Positions 41,311 to 50,626 are shown, counted from the stretch's first letter. The stretch is 52,580 bases of DNA from Deltaproteobacteria bacterium (GCA_013349295.1 DUZW01000024.1:1-52580), one strand, 5' to 3'. Numbers and translations are program-made. The notes: a model not told the origin generated them from the sequence alone.

Positions 41311-42501
41311 CTACACCAGAATCTTTTCCAGCCACGGCAACCCGTGGATATTGAGCTTCTCCATGAAGGGGTCGGGATCCAGATCTTCCATATTGAAAAC
41401 CCCGGCGCCCCGCCACTTGCCGGTGAGCATCATCATCGCCCCGATCATGGCCGGCACCCCGGTGGTGTAGGAAATGGCCTGGGAACCCACCTCGCGGTAG
41501 CACTCCTCATGGTCGCAGACGTTATAGATGAACATCTTCCTGGGCTTGCCGTTTTTAACCCCTTCCAGCTCGCAGCCGATGCAGGTTTTCCCCTTGGTCC
41601 GCGGCCCCAGGGAGGCGGGATCGGGAAGCAACGCCTTCAGGAACTGGAGGGGAATGATCTCGCGCCCCTCGAACATCACCGGCTCGATCCCGGTCATACC
41701 CACGTTCTGCAACACTTCAAGATGCTTGAGGTAGTTGTCGGAAAAGGTCATCCAAAAACGGATACGCTTGAGTCCTTTGATATTTTTCGCCAGGGATTCC
41801 AGCTCCTCGTGGTACATGAGATAGGCGTTCTTGGGACCGATCACCGGAAAATCGTAGCTCTGCTTGATGGAAAGCGGCTCGGTTTCGATCCATTTCCCGT
41901 TCTCCCAGTACTTGCCCTTGGCCGTGACCTCGCGGATATTGATCTCGGGGTTGAAATTGGTGGCAAAGGGATGGCCGTGGTCTCCGGCGTTGGCGTCGAG
42001 GATGTCCACATAGTGGATCTCGTCGAAATGGTGCTTGGCCGCATGGGCGCAGTAGACATTGGTGACCCCGGGATCAAAGCCGCTACCCAAGAGGGCCATG
42101 AGCCCCTTTTCCTTGAAGCGCTCCTGATACTCCCACTGCCACTTGTAACAGAACTTCGCCTCATCCGGCGGCTCGTAGTTGGCGGTATCCAGGTAATCAA
42201 CCCCGGTTTCCAGACAGGCATCCATGATGTGCAGATCCTGGTATGGCAGGGCCAGATTGAGCACCAATTTGGGCTGCACCCTTTTGATCAGGGCCACGGT
42301 CTCGGCGACATTGTCGGCATCGACCTGGGCGATCTCGATGTCACGACCAGTCCGCTCCTTGACGGATTTCCGAATATTTTCGCACCGGGCCAGGGTCCGG
42401 CTGGCAAGACAGATCCCGGTAAAAACCTCAGGTACCTGCGCACATTTGTGAACCACAACACTGCCGACCCCTCCGGCCCCGATTATCAACACCTTGCTCA
42501 T
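41311..42501 (-). CDS. Carboxynorspermidine dehydrogenase (saccharopine dehydrogenase family)
   Basis: NADPH-dependent enzyme that condenses aspartate semialdehyde with diaminopropane or putrescine to make carboxy(nor)spermidine. N-terminal Rossmann motif MSKVLIIGAGGVGSVVVHKCAQ, then QVDADNVAETVALI, GVDYLDTANYEP, ALLGSGFDPGVTNVYCAHAA and DILDANAGDHG. I use the ATG at 42501, with GGAG about eight bases upstream, rather than the more distal one at 42531. 396 residues. It is first in the operon with the cupin and nspC. Confidence 0.92.
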   Translation of the reverse strand: MSKVLIIGAGGVGSVVVHKCAQVPEVFTGICLASRTLARCENIRKSVKERTGRDIEIAQVDADNVAETVALIKRVQPKLVLNLALPYQDLHIMDACLETGVDYLDTANYEPPDEAKFCYKWQWEYQERFKEKGLMALLGSGFDPGVTNVYCAHAAKHHFDEIHYVDILDANAGDHGHPFATNFNPEINIREVTAKGKYWENGKWIETEPLSIKQSYDFPVIGPKNAYLMYHEELESLAKNIKGLKRIRFWMTFSDNYLKHLEVLQNVGMTGIEPVMFEGREIIPLQFLKALLPDPASLGPRTKGKTCIGCELEGVKNGKPRKMFIYNVCDHEECYREVGSQAISYTTGVPAMIGAMMMLTGKWRGAGVFNMEDLDPDPFMEKLNIHGLPWLEKILV

Positions 42502-42836
42502 GGATTTTCTCCTTTGCCTTGACATCGTCAATTTCCGGCACCCTCGCAGGGATCAGCTTCAACCGGAAAATAAGCTGTTACTCAATAAAACATAATCCAC
42601 CGTATTCAAATCACTATACCTGAAACCCTGCTCATTTGCACCTGCCGGACTGAATGAGAAGAGAAAAAATCAACGGAACCGAAAAGGTACCAGTTCAGCA
42701 GTGGCGCGGATGCGCGGCAGAGGCCCGAGAGCAGGTAAACGGGCGGAGGATTCCCGCGACACATCGGCATGCAAACAGGCCGATAACAAAGCAGATATGA
42801 TGCGGCCGGACCGTTACAAAAGTTGGCGCAACATGG
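42502..42836. other. Gene-free interval upstream of tRNA-Lys
   Basis: Holds the decayed repeat copy C (42687-42817). Between 42502 and 42686 I see only the leader of the dehydrogenase gene and AT-rich sequence. Confidence 0.5.
42687..42817. repeat. Palindromic dispersed repeat, decayed copy C
   Basis: Left end GTACCAGTTCAGCAGTGGCGCGGATGCGCGG and the core CAGGCCGATAACAAAGCAGAT match copies A and B, but the arms (GTACCAGTTCAG against CGGACCGTTAC) pair poorly and ~25 extra bases sit in the middle. It is intergenic and not at a stop codon. Confidence 0.65.
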
Positions 42837-42865
42837 TTGACAAGGCAAACCGAAAGGTGTATATC
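42837..42865 (+). promoter_or_regulatory. Sigma-70 promoter of tRNA-Lys
   Basis: TTGACA (42837-42842), 17 bases, TATATC (42860-42865). Transcription would start about 14 bases before the mature tRNA. Confidence 0.75.
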
Positions 42866-42885
42866 TTGCCACGACATAAAGAGAC

Positions 42886-42961
42886 GGGCCGTTAGCTCAA
42901 CTGGTAGAGCAAGTGACTCTTAATCACTAGGTTTGGGGTTCGAGCCCCCGACGGCCCACCA
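42886..42961 (+). tRNA. tRNA-Lys (anticodon CTT)
   Basis: 76 nt including an encoded CCA. Acceptor arms GGGCCGT and ACGGCCC pair fully; the anticodon stem AGTGA/TCACT encloses loop CTCTTAA with anticodon CTT (reads AAG). The D-loop (AGCTCAACTGGTAGAGC) and T-arm (GGGGTTCGAGCCCC) are canonical. Confidence 0.97.
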
Positions 42962-43193
42962 TCTTTCTCATGTAACCCACGGCGACTCAGCCAGCGTGTT
43001 CGCCTGCCCCGCCTTTTTCCATGACCGTTCATCCTGCTCCTGCCAGAAAAAGTTTCTCAAACGGTCTGGCGCGGCATATTTTCTCGATGGTTCCATGCGG
43101 AAAAAACTTTGCACCCCCCAAACATATGCCATATTTTTCCGGGCAACTCTCCGCAACGCCGTCATAATTCGTCATCTCCTCTGAGAGGGTATT

Positions 43194-44771
43194 TTGGTAA
43201 GAAAAATCATCAATCGCTTCCGTGACAAACTGAAAAAAATCATTACAGGCCGTGGCAAACACAGCGACCTTGACGCGGCCCAACAGAACCAGCCCCTGCC
43301 CCAGGAGACGCAACAGCCCTCCCGGCCACGTCGTGGCAAGAAAAAGGAACCCAAGCCGCCCCATATTCCGGAGAATATCCGCCCGCAAGCGGCGATGCTC
43401 CCCGAAACCGATCCTATCGCGCCCTGGGATGCCTCAAAGTTTCTGGTTCCCAAGGTCGATGGCAAAACGCGCTTCCACGACCTTGACCTGCCCAGCGAGA
43501 TCATGCATGCCATCTCCGACCTGGGCTTTTCCTATTGCACCCCCATTCAGGCCCAGACCCTGCCCCATACCCTGGCCGGCAAGGATGCCAGCGGCAAGGC
43601 CCAGACCGGCACCGGCAAGACCGCCGCCTTCCTGACCACCATCTTCACCCGGCTGCTGCGGAACACGCCCCCCGGCAAAAGGCGTAACGGCTCGCCCCGC
43701 GCCCTGATCCTGGCCCCGACCCGCGAACTGGTTCTCCAGATTGTCGAGGATGCCCGGGAGCTCACCCAATACTGCAACGTCGTCACCGTTGCGGTACTCG
43801 GCGGCATGGATTACCAAAAGCAGCAACGCCAGATCACCGGCCAGCAGGTTGACATCGTGGTGGCCACCCCGGGCCGATTGCTGGATTTTAAACGCCAGCA
43901 ATATGTCCACCTCGATCAGGTGGAAATCCTGGTGATCGACGAAGCAGACCGCATGCTGGACATGGGCTTTATCCCGGATGTCCGCCAGATCGTCCACTCC
44001 ACCCCCAACAAGGACAAACGTCAGACCCTGCTTTTTTCCGCCACCCTGACCCCGCAGATCATCAGCCTCGCTTCGCAATGGACCAAGGACCCGGTAATGG
44101 TTGAGATCGAGCCGGAGCATGTGGTGACGGAGACAGTGGAACAACTGGTCTACCTGGTCAGCAGCAAGGAAAAATTCCCTCTGCTCTACAACATCATCAT
44201 CCGCCAAAACCTTGAACGGGTTATGATCTTCTGTAACCGCAAGGACGAAACCCGCCATCTCGCCGAAAAACTGGCGCGCTACGACATCCACTGCGCCATC
44301 CTCTCCGGAGATATCCCCCAGCATACCCGCACCAAAACCCTGGAAAACTTCCGGGCCGGTAAAATCCGGGTGCTGGTGGCCACCGATGTGGCAGGACGGG
44401 GAATCCACGTGGACGGGGTGAGCCACGTCATCAACTACACCCTGCCCCATGACCCGGAGGATTATGTCCATCGCATCGGCCGGACCGGCAGGGCAGGCGC
44501 CCTGGGCACCTCGGTGAGCTTTGCCGACGAGTCCGATTCCTTCCAGCTCCCCGATATCGAGGAGTTCATCGGGGCCAAGCTGCCCTGTATCCAACCCGAT
44601 CCGGATTGGCTTTCGACCCCGCCCCCTTCCAGGCCAGCGCCGAAAAGAGAGTCCTCATCGGCACCCCGCAATCGGCCCGGCGGCAGTCGCCCCAGTGGCG
44701 GCAGGTCCAGTTCCGGCGGCAGAAGACCCTCTTCCGGCAGACCCAGCCCTTCGAGAGCAAAAAGTTCCTAG
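43194..44771 (+). CDS. DEAD-box RNA helicase
   Basis: A 525-residue ATP-dependent RNA helicase with the complete motif set: Q motif ([13 protein letters not shown]), motif [12 protein letters not shown], Ia [11 protein letters not shown], Ib TPGRLLD, II DEAD (VIDEADRML), III SAT (LLFSATLT), [33 protein letters not shown]. Residues 1-95 are a basic, disordered N-terminal extension and the C-terminus is Ser/Pro/Arg/Gly-rich ([19 protein letters not shown]), both typical of RhlB/RhlE-type proteins. Start is TTG at 43194 with GAGAGGG upstream. It follows the tRNA gene by about 230 bp. Confidence 0.93.
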   Translation: MVRKIINRFRDKLKKIITGRGKHSDLDAAQQNQPLPQETQQPSRPRRGKKKEPKPPHIPENIRPQAAMLPETDPIAPWDASKFLVPKVDGKTRFHDLDLPSEIMHAISDLGFSYCTPIQAQTLPHTLAGKDASGKAQTGTGKTAAFLTTIFTRLLRNTPPGKRRNGSPRALILAPTRELVLQIVEDARELTQYCNVVTVAVLGGMDYQKQQRQITGQQVDIVVATPGRLLDFKRQQYVHLDQVEILVIDEADRMLDMGFIPDVRQIVHSTPNKDKRQTLLFSATLTPQIISLASQWTKDPVMVEIEPEHVVTETVEQLVYLVSSKEKFPLLYNIIIRQNLERVMIFCNRKDETRHLAEKLARYDIHCAILSGDIPQHTRTKTLENFRAGKIRVLVATDVAGRGIHVDGVSHVINYTLPHDPEDYVHRIGRTGRAGALGTSVSFADESDSFQLPDIEEFIGAKLPCIQPDPDWLSTPPPSRPAPKRESSSAPRNRPGGSRPSGGRSSSGGRRPSSGRPSPSRAKSS

Positions 44772-44816
44772 GAAGTTTTCCTGGCACCCAAAAACACCGA
44801 TCCATATCTAAAATTT

Positions 44817-44853
44817 GCATGTTCAGTAGCAACGCTTGCGCTACTGAACATGC
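44817..44853. promoter_or_regulatory. Perfect 14-bp dyad before the ABC-F gene
   Basis: GCATGTTCAGTAGC (44817-44830) and its exact complement (44840-44853) with a 9-base loop. It lies between the helicase stop (44771) and the ABC-F ATG (44873), 19 bp from the latter. No T tract follows, so it is not a simple terminator; an operator or leader hairpin is more likely. Confidence 0.7.
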
Positions 44854-44872
44854 ACAAAACCCCAAGCTGACC

Positions 44873-46768
44873 ATGGCCACAATTACCCTGAAAGATATCG
44901 CCTTGAGCTTTGGCGGTCTGCCCCTGCTCAACGGCATCGACCTGCAGATCGAACCCGGCGAACGGGTCTGCCTGGTAGGCCGCAACGGCGAAGGTAAATC
45001 CTCGCTCATGAAGATCCTCTCCGGCGAGATCGAACCGGACCGCGGCGAGATCACCCGCCAGAAAGGGCTGCGCGTGGCGCGGCTCACCCAGGAAGTGCCT
45101 GTCGGTTTGGGCGGCACTGTCTACGAGGTGGTGGCCGCAGGCTTGGGTGAGATGTTCGCCCTGCTGGCCCGCTACCACGCGGTAAGCCATCTGCTCCAGA
45201 CCGACCACTCCGAGGCGGTGCTTGCCGAACTGGAACAGGCCCAGCATGCCTTGGATGCCGCGCACGGCTGGCAGGCCCAGCAGCGGGTCGAAACCGTCCT
45301 TTCCCGGCTGCAGCTTCCACCGGACCAGGAGTTCACCTCCCTTTCCGGCGGGCTCAAACGGCGGGTGCTGCTGGCCCGCGCTCTGGTCAGCGAACCGGAC
45401 CTGCTCCTCCTGGACGAGCCCACCAATCACCTGGACATCGAGGCCATCGACTGGCTGGAAGAGTTTCTCTTAAGCTTTTCCTCCACCCTGCTCTTTGTCA
45501 CCCATGACCGGATGCTGCTCCGGAAGATCGCCACCCGGATCGTGGAACTCGACCGCGGACGGCTGACCAGCTGGCCCGGCAACTTCGATACCTATCTCCA
45601 GCGCAAGCAGGATGCCCTGGATGCCGAAGCGAGCCAGAGCCATAAATTCGACAAAAAACTGGCCCAGGAAGAAGCCTGGATCCGCCAGGGGATCAAGGCC
45701 CGCCGCACCCGTAACGAAGGCAGGGTCCGCGCGCTTCTCGACCTGCGCAAAGAACGCTTGGCCCGGAGAACCCAGAGCGGCAAGGCCCGCATCCAGATGC
45801 AGGACGCCGAACGCTCCGGCAAGCTGGTGGCCTCGCTCAAGGATATCTCGTTTTATTACAACACCACCCCGATCATCAAAGGGTTGACCGCCACCATCAT
45901 GCGCGGCGACAAGGTGGGAATCATCGGCCCCAACGGAGCGGGCAAGTCCACCCTGCTCAAGCTCCTGCTCGGCCAACTGGAACCCAGCGAAGGGACCATT
46001 ACCCTGGGCACCCGGATCGAATCCTGCTACTTCGACCAGAACCGGGAGCAGCTCGACCCGGAGAAAACCGTGGCCGACAACGTGGCCGACGGCCATGATA
46101 CGGTGCTGGTGGGCGGCCAGCCCCGCCACATCATCAGCTACCTGCAGGATTTCCTCTTTGCCCCGGACCGGACCCGTTCGCCGGTGCGCGTTCTCTCCGG
46201 CGGAGAAAAGAACCGGCTCCTCCTGGCCAAGCTGTTCACCCAGCCCTTCAACGTGCTGGTCATGGACGAACCCACCAACGATCTTGACGTAGAGACCCTG
46301 GAACTCCTCGAAGAGCTGCTCCTGGACTATCAGGGGACGCTGTTGCTGGTCAGCCATGACCGGGCCTTTCTGAACAATGTGGTCACCTCCACCCTGGTTT
46401 TTGAGGGAGAAGGAAGGGTGGAAGAATACGCCGGCGGCTACGACGACTGGCTCCTGCAGCGGGCTCAGCTTCCGACCCCGGCCGCCAAGCCGGAAAAGAG
46501 CGAAAAAAAAGAACCGCCCAAAAAGGCTGCGTCCCGAAAACTCTCCTACAAGGAAGAACGGGAACTGGAAGCATTGCCCCAACGGCTTGAAGAAATGGAG
46601 GCAAAGGTGGAAGCGCTGCACCAGCAATTGGCTGATCCGTCCCTCTACCAAAAGGACCCTGCCGCCATCCCCACAATACAAAAACAACTGGAAGCACTTG
46701 AACTGGAGCTGAAAGAAGCCTACGCTCGATGGGAAACGCTTGAAGCGGTAAAAAGCGGGGAGGCATAA
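44873..46768 (+). CDS. ABC-F ATPase, Uup-like
   Basis: A 631-residue soluble tandem ABC protein. First ATPase: Walker A GRNGEGKSS, signature LSGGLKRRVLLARAL, Walker B LLLLDEPTNHLD; second: GPNGAGKSTLLKLL, VLSGGEKNRLLLAKL, VLVMDEPTNDLD. The linker between has the ABC-F positively charged helices. The C-terminal ~80 residues are a charged coiled coil (YKEERELEALPQRLEEMEAKVEALHQQL), as in Uup, which binds DNA or ribosomes. The ATG at 44873 gives the family start MATITLKDIALSFGG; upstream in-frame sequence is helicase shadow. A folA gene follows 21 bp downstream. Confidence 0.92.
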   Translation: MATITLKDIALSFGGLPLLNGIDLQIEPGERVCLVGRNGEGKSSLMKILSGEIEPDRGEITRQKGLRVARLTQEVPVGLGGTVYEVVAAGLGEMFALLARYHAVSHLLQTDHSEAVLAELEQAQHALDAAHGWQAQQRVETVLSRLQLPPDQEFTSLSGGLKRRVLLARALVSEPDLLLLDEPTNHLDIEAIDWLEEFLLSFSSTLLFVTHDRMLLRKIATRIVELDRGRLTSWPGNFDTYLQRKQDALDAEASQSHKFDKKLAQEEAWIRQGIKARRTRNEGRVRALLDLRKERLARRTQSGKARIQMQDAERSGKLVASLKDISFYYNTTPIIKGLTATIMRGDKVGIIGPNGAGKSTLLKLLLGQLEPSEGTITLGTRIESCYFDQNREQLDPEKTVADNVADGHDTVLVGGQPRHIISYLQDFLFAPDRTRSPVRVLSGGEKNRLLLAKLFTQPFNVLVMDEPTNDLDVETLELLEELLLDYQGTLLLVSHDRAFLNNVVTSTLVFEGEGRVEEYAGGYDDWLLQRAQLPTPAAKPEKSEKKEPPKKAASRKLSYKEERELEALPQRLEEMEAKVEALHQQLADPSLYQKDPAAIPTIQKQLEALELELKEAYARWETLEAVKSGEA

Positions 46769-46789
46769 CGCCATGCGCAAGGCATACCG

Positions 46790-47263
46790 ATGAAGATCAT
46801 CCTCATCGCCGCCATGGCCAAAAACCGAGTGATCGGCAAAGGCAATGCCATCCCCTGGAATATCCCCGGCGAACAGCAACGCTTCAAAGCCATGACCATG
46901 GGCCACACCCTGATCATGGGCCGAAAAACCTACGAATCCATCGGTCGCCCCCTGCCCGGACGGAAAACCGTGATCATCACCCGCAATCCAACTTACCAAG
47001 CCGCGGGCTGTCTGGTTGCGGAAAACCTGCATGCGGCCATTGCCCTCTGTGCCGAAGCGGAAAAAATCTTCATTGCCGGGGGTGGGCAGATCTACCGGGA
47101 GGCCCTGCCCTTGGCCGACGAAATCCACCTCACCGTGCTCGACCGGGAAGTGGAGGGAGATATCCTGTTCCCGGAGTTTGACCCCAAGCAATTCAGCAAG
47201 AGTTCGCAGGAACGGGTGGAAGGGCCGGAGCCTTACACCTTCATGGTTTTTACCCGCCGCTGA
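46790..47263 (+). CDS. folA: Dihydrofolate reductase FolA
   Basis: Reduces dihydrofolate to tetrahydrofolate with NADPH. 157 residues with the usual IAAMAKNRVIGKGNAIPWNIPGEQQRFKAMTMGHTLIMGRKTYESIGRPLPGR and IFIAGGGQIYREALPLADEIHLT blocks. The substrate-binding acidic residue of the P-W-(x)-(D/E) region is within IPGEQQ. It follows the ABC-F gene by 21 bp; no thyA is visible. Confidence 0.95.
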   Translation: MKIILIAAMAKNRVIGKGNAIPWNIPGEQQRFKAMTMGHTLIMGRKTYESIGRPLPGRKTVIITRNPTYQAAGCLVAENLHAAIALCAEAEKIFIAGGGQIYREALPLADEIHLTVLDREVEGDILFPEFDPKQFSKSSQERVEGPEPYTFMVFTRR

Positions 47264-47334
47264 CCGCTTCTTCCTCGCTTTTCCCCCGCAACGAACTCAC
47301 CAGAGAGCTTCACACGCAAATTCCTGACGTACAC

Positions 47335-47380
47335 AAAAAAACCCCTGGCTGCCGGCAACTTGGCAACCAGGGGTTTTTTT
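47335..47380. terminator. Bidirectional terminator between folA and ettA
   Basis: ACCCCTGGCTGCC pairs with GGCAACCAGGGGT (47341-47374) and is bounded by A and T tracts. It serves both convergent genes. Confidence 0.9.
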
Positions 47381-47400
47381 ATCTTTGGCAAAGCCCGGAC

Positions 47401-49086
47401 TCAGGCACGGGTCAGATGACGGTATTTGATCCGGTGAGGCTGATCGGCGGCATCGCCCAACCTGGCCTTGCGGTCCGCCTCGTATTCTGAATAGTTGCCG
47501 TCGAACCAGACCACCTGGGAATCCCCTTCAAAGGCGAGCATATGGGTGGCGATGCGGTCCAAAAACCAGCGGTCATGGCTGATGACCACGGCACAGCCGC
47601 CGAAGTTCTCCAAGGCCTCTTCCAAGGCGCGCAGGGCGCTGACGTCGAGATCGTTGGTGGGCTCGTCCAGCAGGATGACATTGGCGCCTTCTTTCAGCAT
47701 TCTGGCCAGATGCACCCGGTTGCGCTGTCCGCCGGAGAGGAGCCCCACCTTTTTCTGCTGATCGGGGCCGGAAAAATTGAACCTGCCCACATAGGCCCGG
47801 GAGTTCACCTCGCGGTCGCCCATGGTGATGGTTTCCTGGCCCTCGGAGATGGCCTGCCAGATCGTCTGTTCCGGGTCCAGTACGTCCCGGGACTGGTCCA
47901 CATAGGCAAGCTTCACCGCGTCCCCAAGGCGGATGGTACCGGAATCAGGCTTGTCCTGGCCGGTGATCAATTTAAACAGGGTGGACTTGCCCGCACCGTT
48001 GGGGCCGATCACCCCGACGATGCCGCCGGGCGGCAGGGAGAAGGTCAGGTTCTCAAAAAGCAGCCGGTCGCCGAAGGACTTGGTGATGCCCTCGGCCTCG
48101 ATGACGATCTTGCCCAGCCTCGGTCCGGGGGGGATGTAGATCTCCAGGTCCTTGGTGCGCTTTTCCGCCTCCTTGCTCAACAGCTCCTCATAGGCTTGGA
48201 TTCTGGCCTTGGACTTGGCATGCCTGCCCTTGGGGCTCATCCGAATCCATTCCAACTCGTGCTGCAAGGTCTTGCGGCGCTTGGACTCTTCCTTTTCCTC
48301 GTTGGCCAGCCGCTTTTCCTTCTGCTCCAGCCAGGAGGAATAGTTGCCCTTCCAGGGGATGCCCTGACCCCGGTCCAGCTCTAAAATCCAGCCCGCCACG
48401 TTGTCGAGAAAATAACGGTCATGGGTCACGGCAATAACCGTTCCTTCATAGCGCTGCAGATGCTGCTCCAACCAGGAAACGGTTTCGGCGTCCAGATGGT
48501 TGGTGGGCTCGTCAAGCAGCAGGATATCCGGCTTTTTCAAAAGCAGTCGGCACAGGGCCACCCGCCGTTTCTCGCCGCCGGAAAGGACATTCACCGGGGT
48601 CTCCCCGGGCGGGCAGCGCAGGGCGTCCATGGCCATGTCGAGACGGGCATCCAGATCCCAGGCGTCCAGGGTGTCGAGCTTTTCCTGCACCACACCCTGC
48701 CTGGCGATGAGCTTATCCATGGCGTCATCGTCCATGGGCTCGGCGAACTTGTTGTTGATTTCCTCAAATTCGGCCAGCAGATCCACCGCCTCCTGCGCCC
48801 CTTCCCGGACGATCTCGATCACGGTCCGGCCTTCATCAAGCAGGGGTTCCTGCTCAAGATAGCCCACGGTCAGCCCCGGAGAGATATGGGTCTCGCCGTT
48901 AAACTCCTTATCAACCCCGGCAAGAATCCGCAGCAGCGACGACTTACCCGAGCCGTTCATGCCCAAGACCCCTATCTTGGCGCCATAGAAATAAGAGAGG
49001 CTGATATCCTTGAGGATCGGCTTCTTGTCGTAAAACTTGGCGACACGGATCATTGAATAGATGATTTTGTTGGGCTCAACGCTCAT
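47401..49086 (-). CDS. ettA: Energy-dependent translational throttle EttA (ABC-F)
   Basis: A 561-residue tandem ABC protein that binds the ribosomal E site and gates early elongation according to ATP/ADP. First ATPase GMNGSGKSSLLRILAG, NVLSGGEKRRVALCRLLLKKPDILLLDEPTNHLDAETV; second GPNGAGKSTLFKLITG, GLLSGGQRNRVHLARML, VILLDEPTNDLD. The linker helices and the ERMSPKGRHAKSKARI-type block (ELEWIRMSPKGRHAKSKARIQ) mark EttA rather than Uup. AAGGAG lies eight bases before the ATG. Two ABC-F proteins thus flank folA. Confidence 0.95.
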   Translation of the reverse strand: MSVEPNKIIYSMIRVAKFYDKKPILKDISLSYFYGAKIGVLGMNGSGKSSLLRILAGVDKEFNGETHISPGLTVGYLEQEPLLDEGRTVIEIVREGAQEAVDLLAEFEEINNKFAEPMDDDAMDKLIARQGVVQEKLDTLDAWDLDARLDMAMDALRCPPGETPVNVLSGGEKRRVALCRLLLKKPDILLLDEPTNHLDAETVSWLEQHLQRYEGTVIAVTHDRYFLDNVAGWILELDRGQGIPWKGNYSSWLEQKEKRLANEEKEESKRRKTLQHELEWIRMSPKGRHAKSKARIQAYEELLSKEAEKRTKDLEIYIPPGPRLGKIVIEAEGITKSFGDRLLFENLTFSLPPGGIVGVIGPNGAGKSTLFKLITGQDKPDSGTIRLGDAVKLAYVDQSRDVLDPEQTIWQAISEGQETITMGDREVNSRAYVGRFNFSGPDQQKKVGLLSGGQRNRVHLARMLKEGANVILLDEPTNDLDVSALRALEEALENFGGCAVVISHDRWFLDRIATHMLAFEGDSQVVWFDGNYSEYEADRKARLGDAADQPHRIKYRHLTRA

Positions 49087-49292
49087 TACGGCAACTCCTT
49101 TATTGTTGAAATAGCAACAAGACGCAATTACAACGGTTAACTCTTTGTAACTCGACGAGTTATGTTACACCTGCGGCCTTTTCCATTTTTTTTGCAAGGC
49201 CGGTTTTATCGGCAAGAAAATTTCAGGGGCAAGGATAGCACAGAGTGAAAAAATCTTCACTTTGAAAAAAAGAAGGGAATTTCCTGGATGAG

Positions 49293-50507
49293 CTACGCGG
49301 AAACCTGATTGCGGCCTGCGTTCTTGGCGCGATACAAGGCTTTGTCCGCCGCCTTGATCACGGCGGATGGGGTCTTCCTGGTATTGTCGGCCTGGGCCAT
49401 GCCGATGCTGATGGTGAGCGAGACCTTTTTCCCGCAATCCCCGTCCTTCTGTCTGTTGCTCTGTTTCTTGCCGGAGCGCCCCGCGCTCCTTACCTTGAAC
49501 CCGGCGGCCGCCACCTCCTGACGCAATTTCTCCAGATGGGGCTGTGCCTCTTTCAGAACCTTGCCCGGAAAAAGGATGGTGAACTCCTCGCCGCCATAAC
49601 GAAAGGGACGCCCTCCCCCGCCGACCCTGCCGAGCAGGCCGGCCACCATGGCCAGCACCTGATCGCCGACATCATGGCCATAACGGTCATTGAATTTCTT
49701 GAAAAAATCGATATCCACCATGGCCACGGTATAGGTATTGCCCAGCTTGAGCATGGATTCGTTCAAGGCCCGACGGGCGGGCAGACCGGTCAATTCATCC
49801 CGGAAGGCCATGCGATGCGCAGCCTCAATGGCGGCGACAATGAGGATCAGTGCCGCCACGCTGAAAAGAAAGGGCTGCCTTGCGGGATTCCCGACCGACA
49901 GGGCAAGGAGTGAACAGACCATGGCCCAGAAAAACCCATGATCCAACAGCTCGCGGTTGCGCCGGAAACGAAAAAGCAAGCCCAGGCCGGCCAGAACGGA
50001 AACAACAAGAGCCGGTGAAGAGAGGGGCCCGAGCAGGGGCAAGGGAACGACCATAGCCTCCAGTTGCCGCACGATGAGCGGACCACGCACCCCATACAGC
50101 CCAGCCAACAGCAGCGGCTGAAAAAGAATAAAGCAAAAACGGCGCAACCCCTGGCCGGTGACAATGCCCCGTTCCCGCCAGAAGGAAAAGAGGAACAGAT
50201 TGAACGGCACCGCCAGCAGGGTCAGATGAAACACATACCTGGCCAGGAGCTGGTCGATCTGGGCAACCCCGCCATAACGGCGCAGCAGCAGATCGGCCAG
50301 GAGCAGCACCAGCGTCCCGAAGAGCAGCCGGCTGCGGTTGAACCGCCAGCCCAGAAAAGCAGCGACAATCCCCAGGGCCGGGGGGAAAAGCCAGGTAATC
50401 CCGAACAGCCACCGACTCAACCCCTCGTGCTGCAAGAAGGCCAGAGCAGCGGCCAGCAGAAGGCCACCCGGCGCCATATACAAGAAAAACCCTTGCCAGA
50501 AGTACAT
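49293..50507 (-). CDS. Membrane diguanylate cyclase (GGDEF)
   Basis: A 404-residue protein with about seven N-terminal membrane helices (residues 5-235), then a GGDEF domain: FRDELTGLPARRALNE, MVDIDFFKKFNDRYGHDVGDQVL, and the active loop FRYGGEEFTILFPG. The domain ends with SLTISIGMAQ and ADKALYRAKNAGRNQVS. It carries a Lys/Gly/Gln insertion between the GGEEF strand and the terminal beta hairpin (SAGRSGKKQSNRQKDGDCGKK). Probable c-di-GMP synthesis, matching the HD-GYP gene at 17618. No RXXD inhibition site is seen five residues upstream of GGEEF. Confidence 0.9.
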   Translation of the reverse strand: MYFWQGFFLYMAPGGLLLAAALAFLQHEGLSRWLFGITWLFPPALGIVAAFLGWRFNRSRLLFGTLVLLLADLLLRRYGGVAQIDQLLARYVFHLTLLAVPFNLFLFSFWRERGIVTGQGLRRFCFILFQPLLLAGLYGVRGPLIVRQLEAMVVPLPLLGPLSSPALVVSVLAGLGLLFRFRRNRELLDHGFFWAMVCSLLALSVGNPARQPFLFSVAALILIVAAIEAAHRMAFRDELTGLPARRALNESMLKLGNTYTVAMVDIDFFKKFNDRYGHDVGDQVLAMVAGLLGRVGGGGRPFRYGGEEFTILFPGKVLKEAQPHLEKLRQEVAAAGFKVRSAGRSGKKQSNRQKDGDCGKKVSLTISIGMAQADNTRKTPSAVIKAADKALYRAKNAGRNQVSA

Positions 50508-50544
50508 GCTTTCTCCGGTTGTTGCCCCGAGATAATCAAAAGCT

Positions 50545-50590
50545 CATTGACACGCAGCCGACGAGCACTGCGGAGGCTTCCGAAAAAGGA
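50545..50590. repeat. Family 2 intergenic repeat, short copy
   Basis: TTGACACGCAGCCGACGAGC and the following GCGGAGGCTTCCGAAAAAGGAT match the first ~45 bp of the repeat at 15160 with scattered changes. As there, it lies 38-55 bp upstream of a minus-strand start codon. Confidence 0.6.
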
Positions 50591-50626
50591 TGAAAGAAGA
50601 TCCTCTCGCAAAAGTCCTGCCATCTC

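Noticed and set aside
44606..44872. N-terminal extension of the ABC-F protein
   Set aside because: In-frame sequence overlaps the helicase C-terminus and the dyad; the conserved start is at 44873.
45470..47191. 573-codon open frame antisense to the ABC-F gene
   Set aside because: It mirrors the codon structure of the sense gene, has no ribosome site or family match, and both ABC domains on the other strand are complete.
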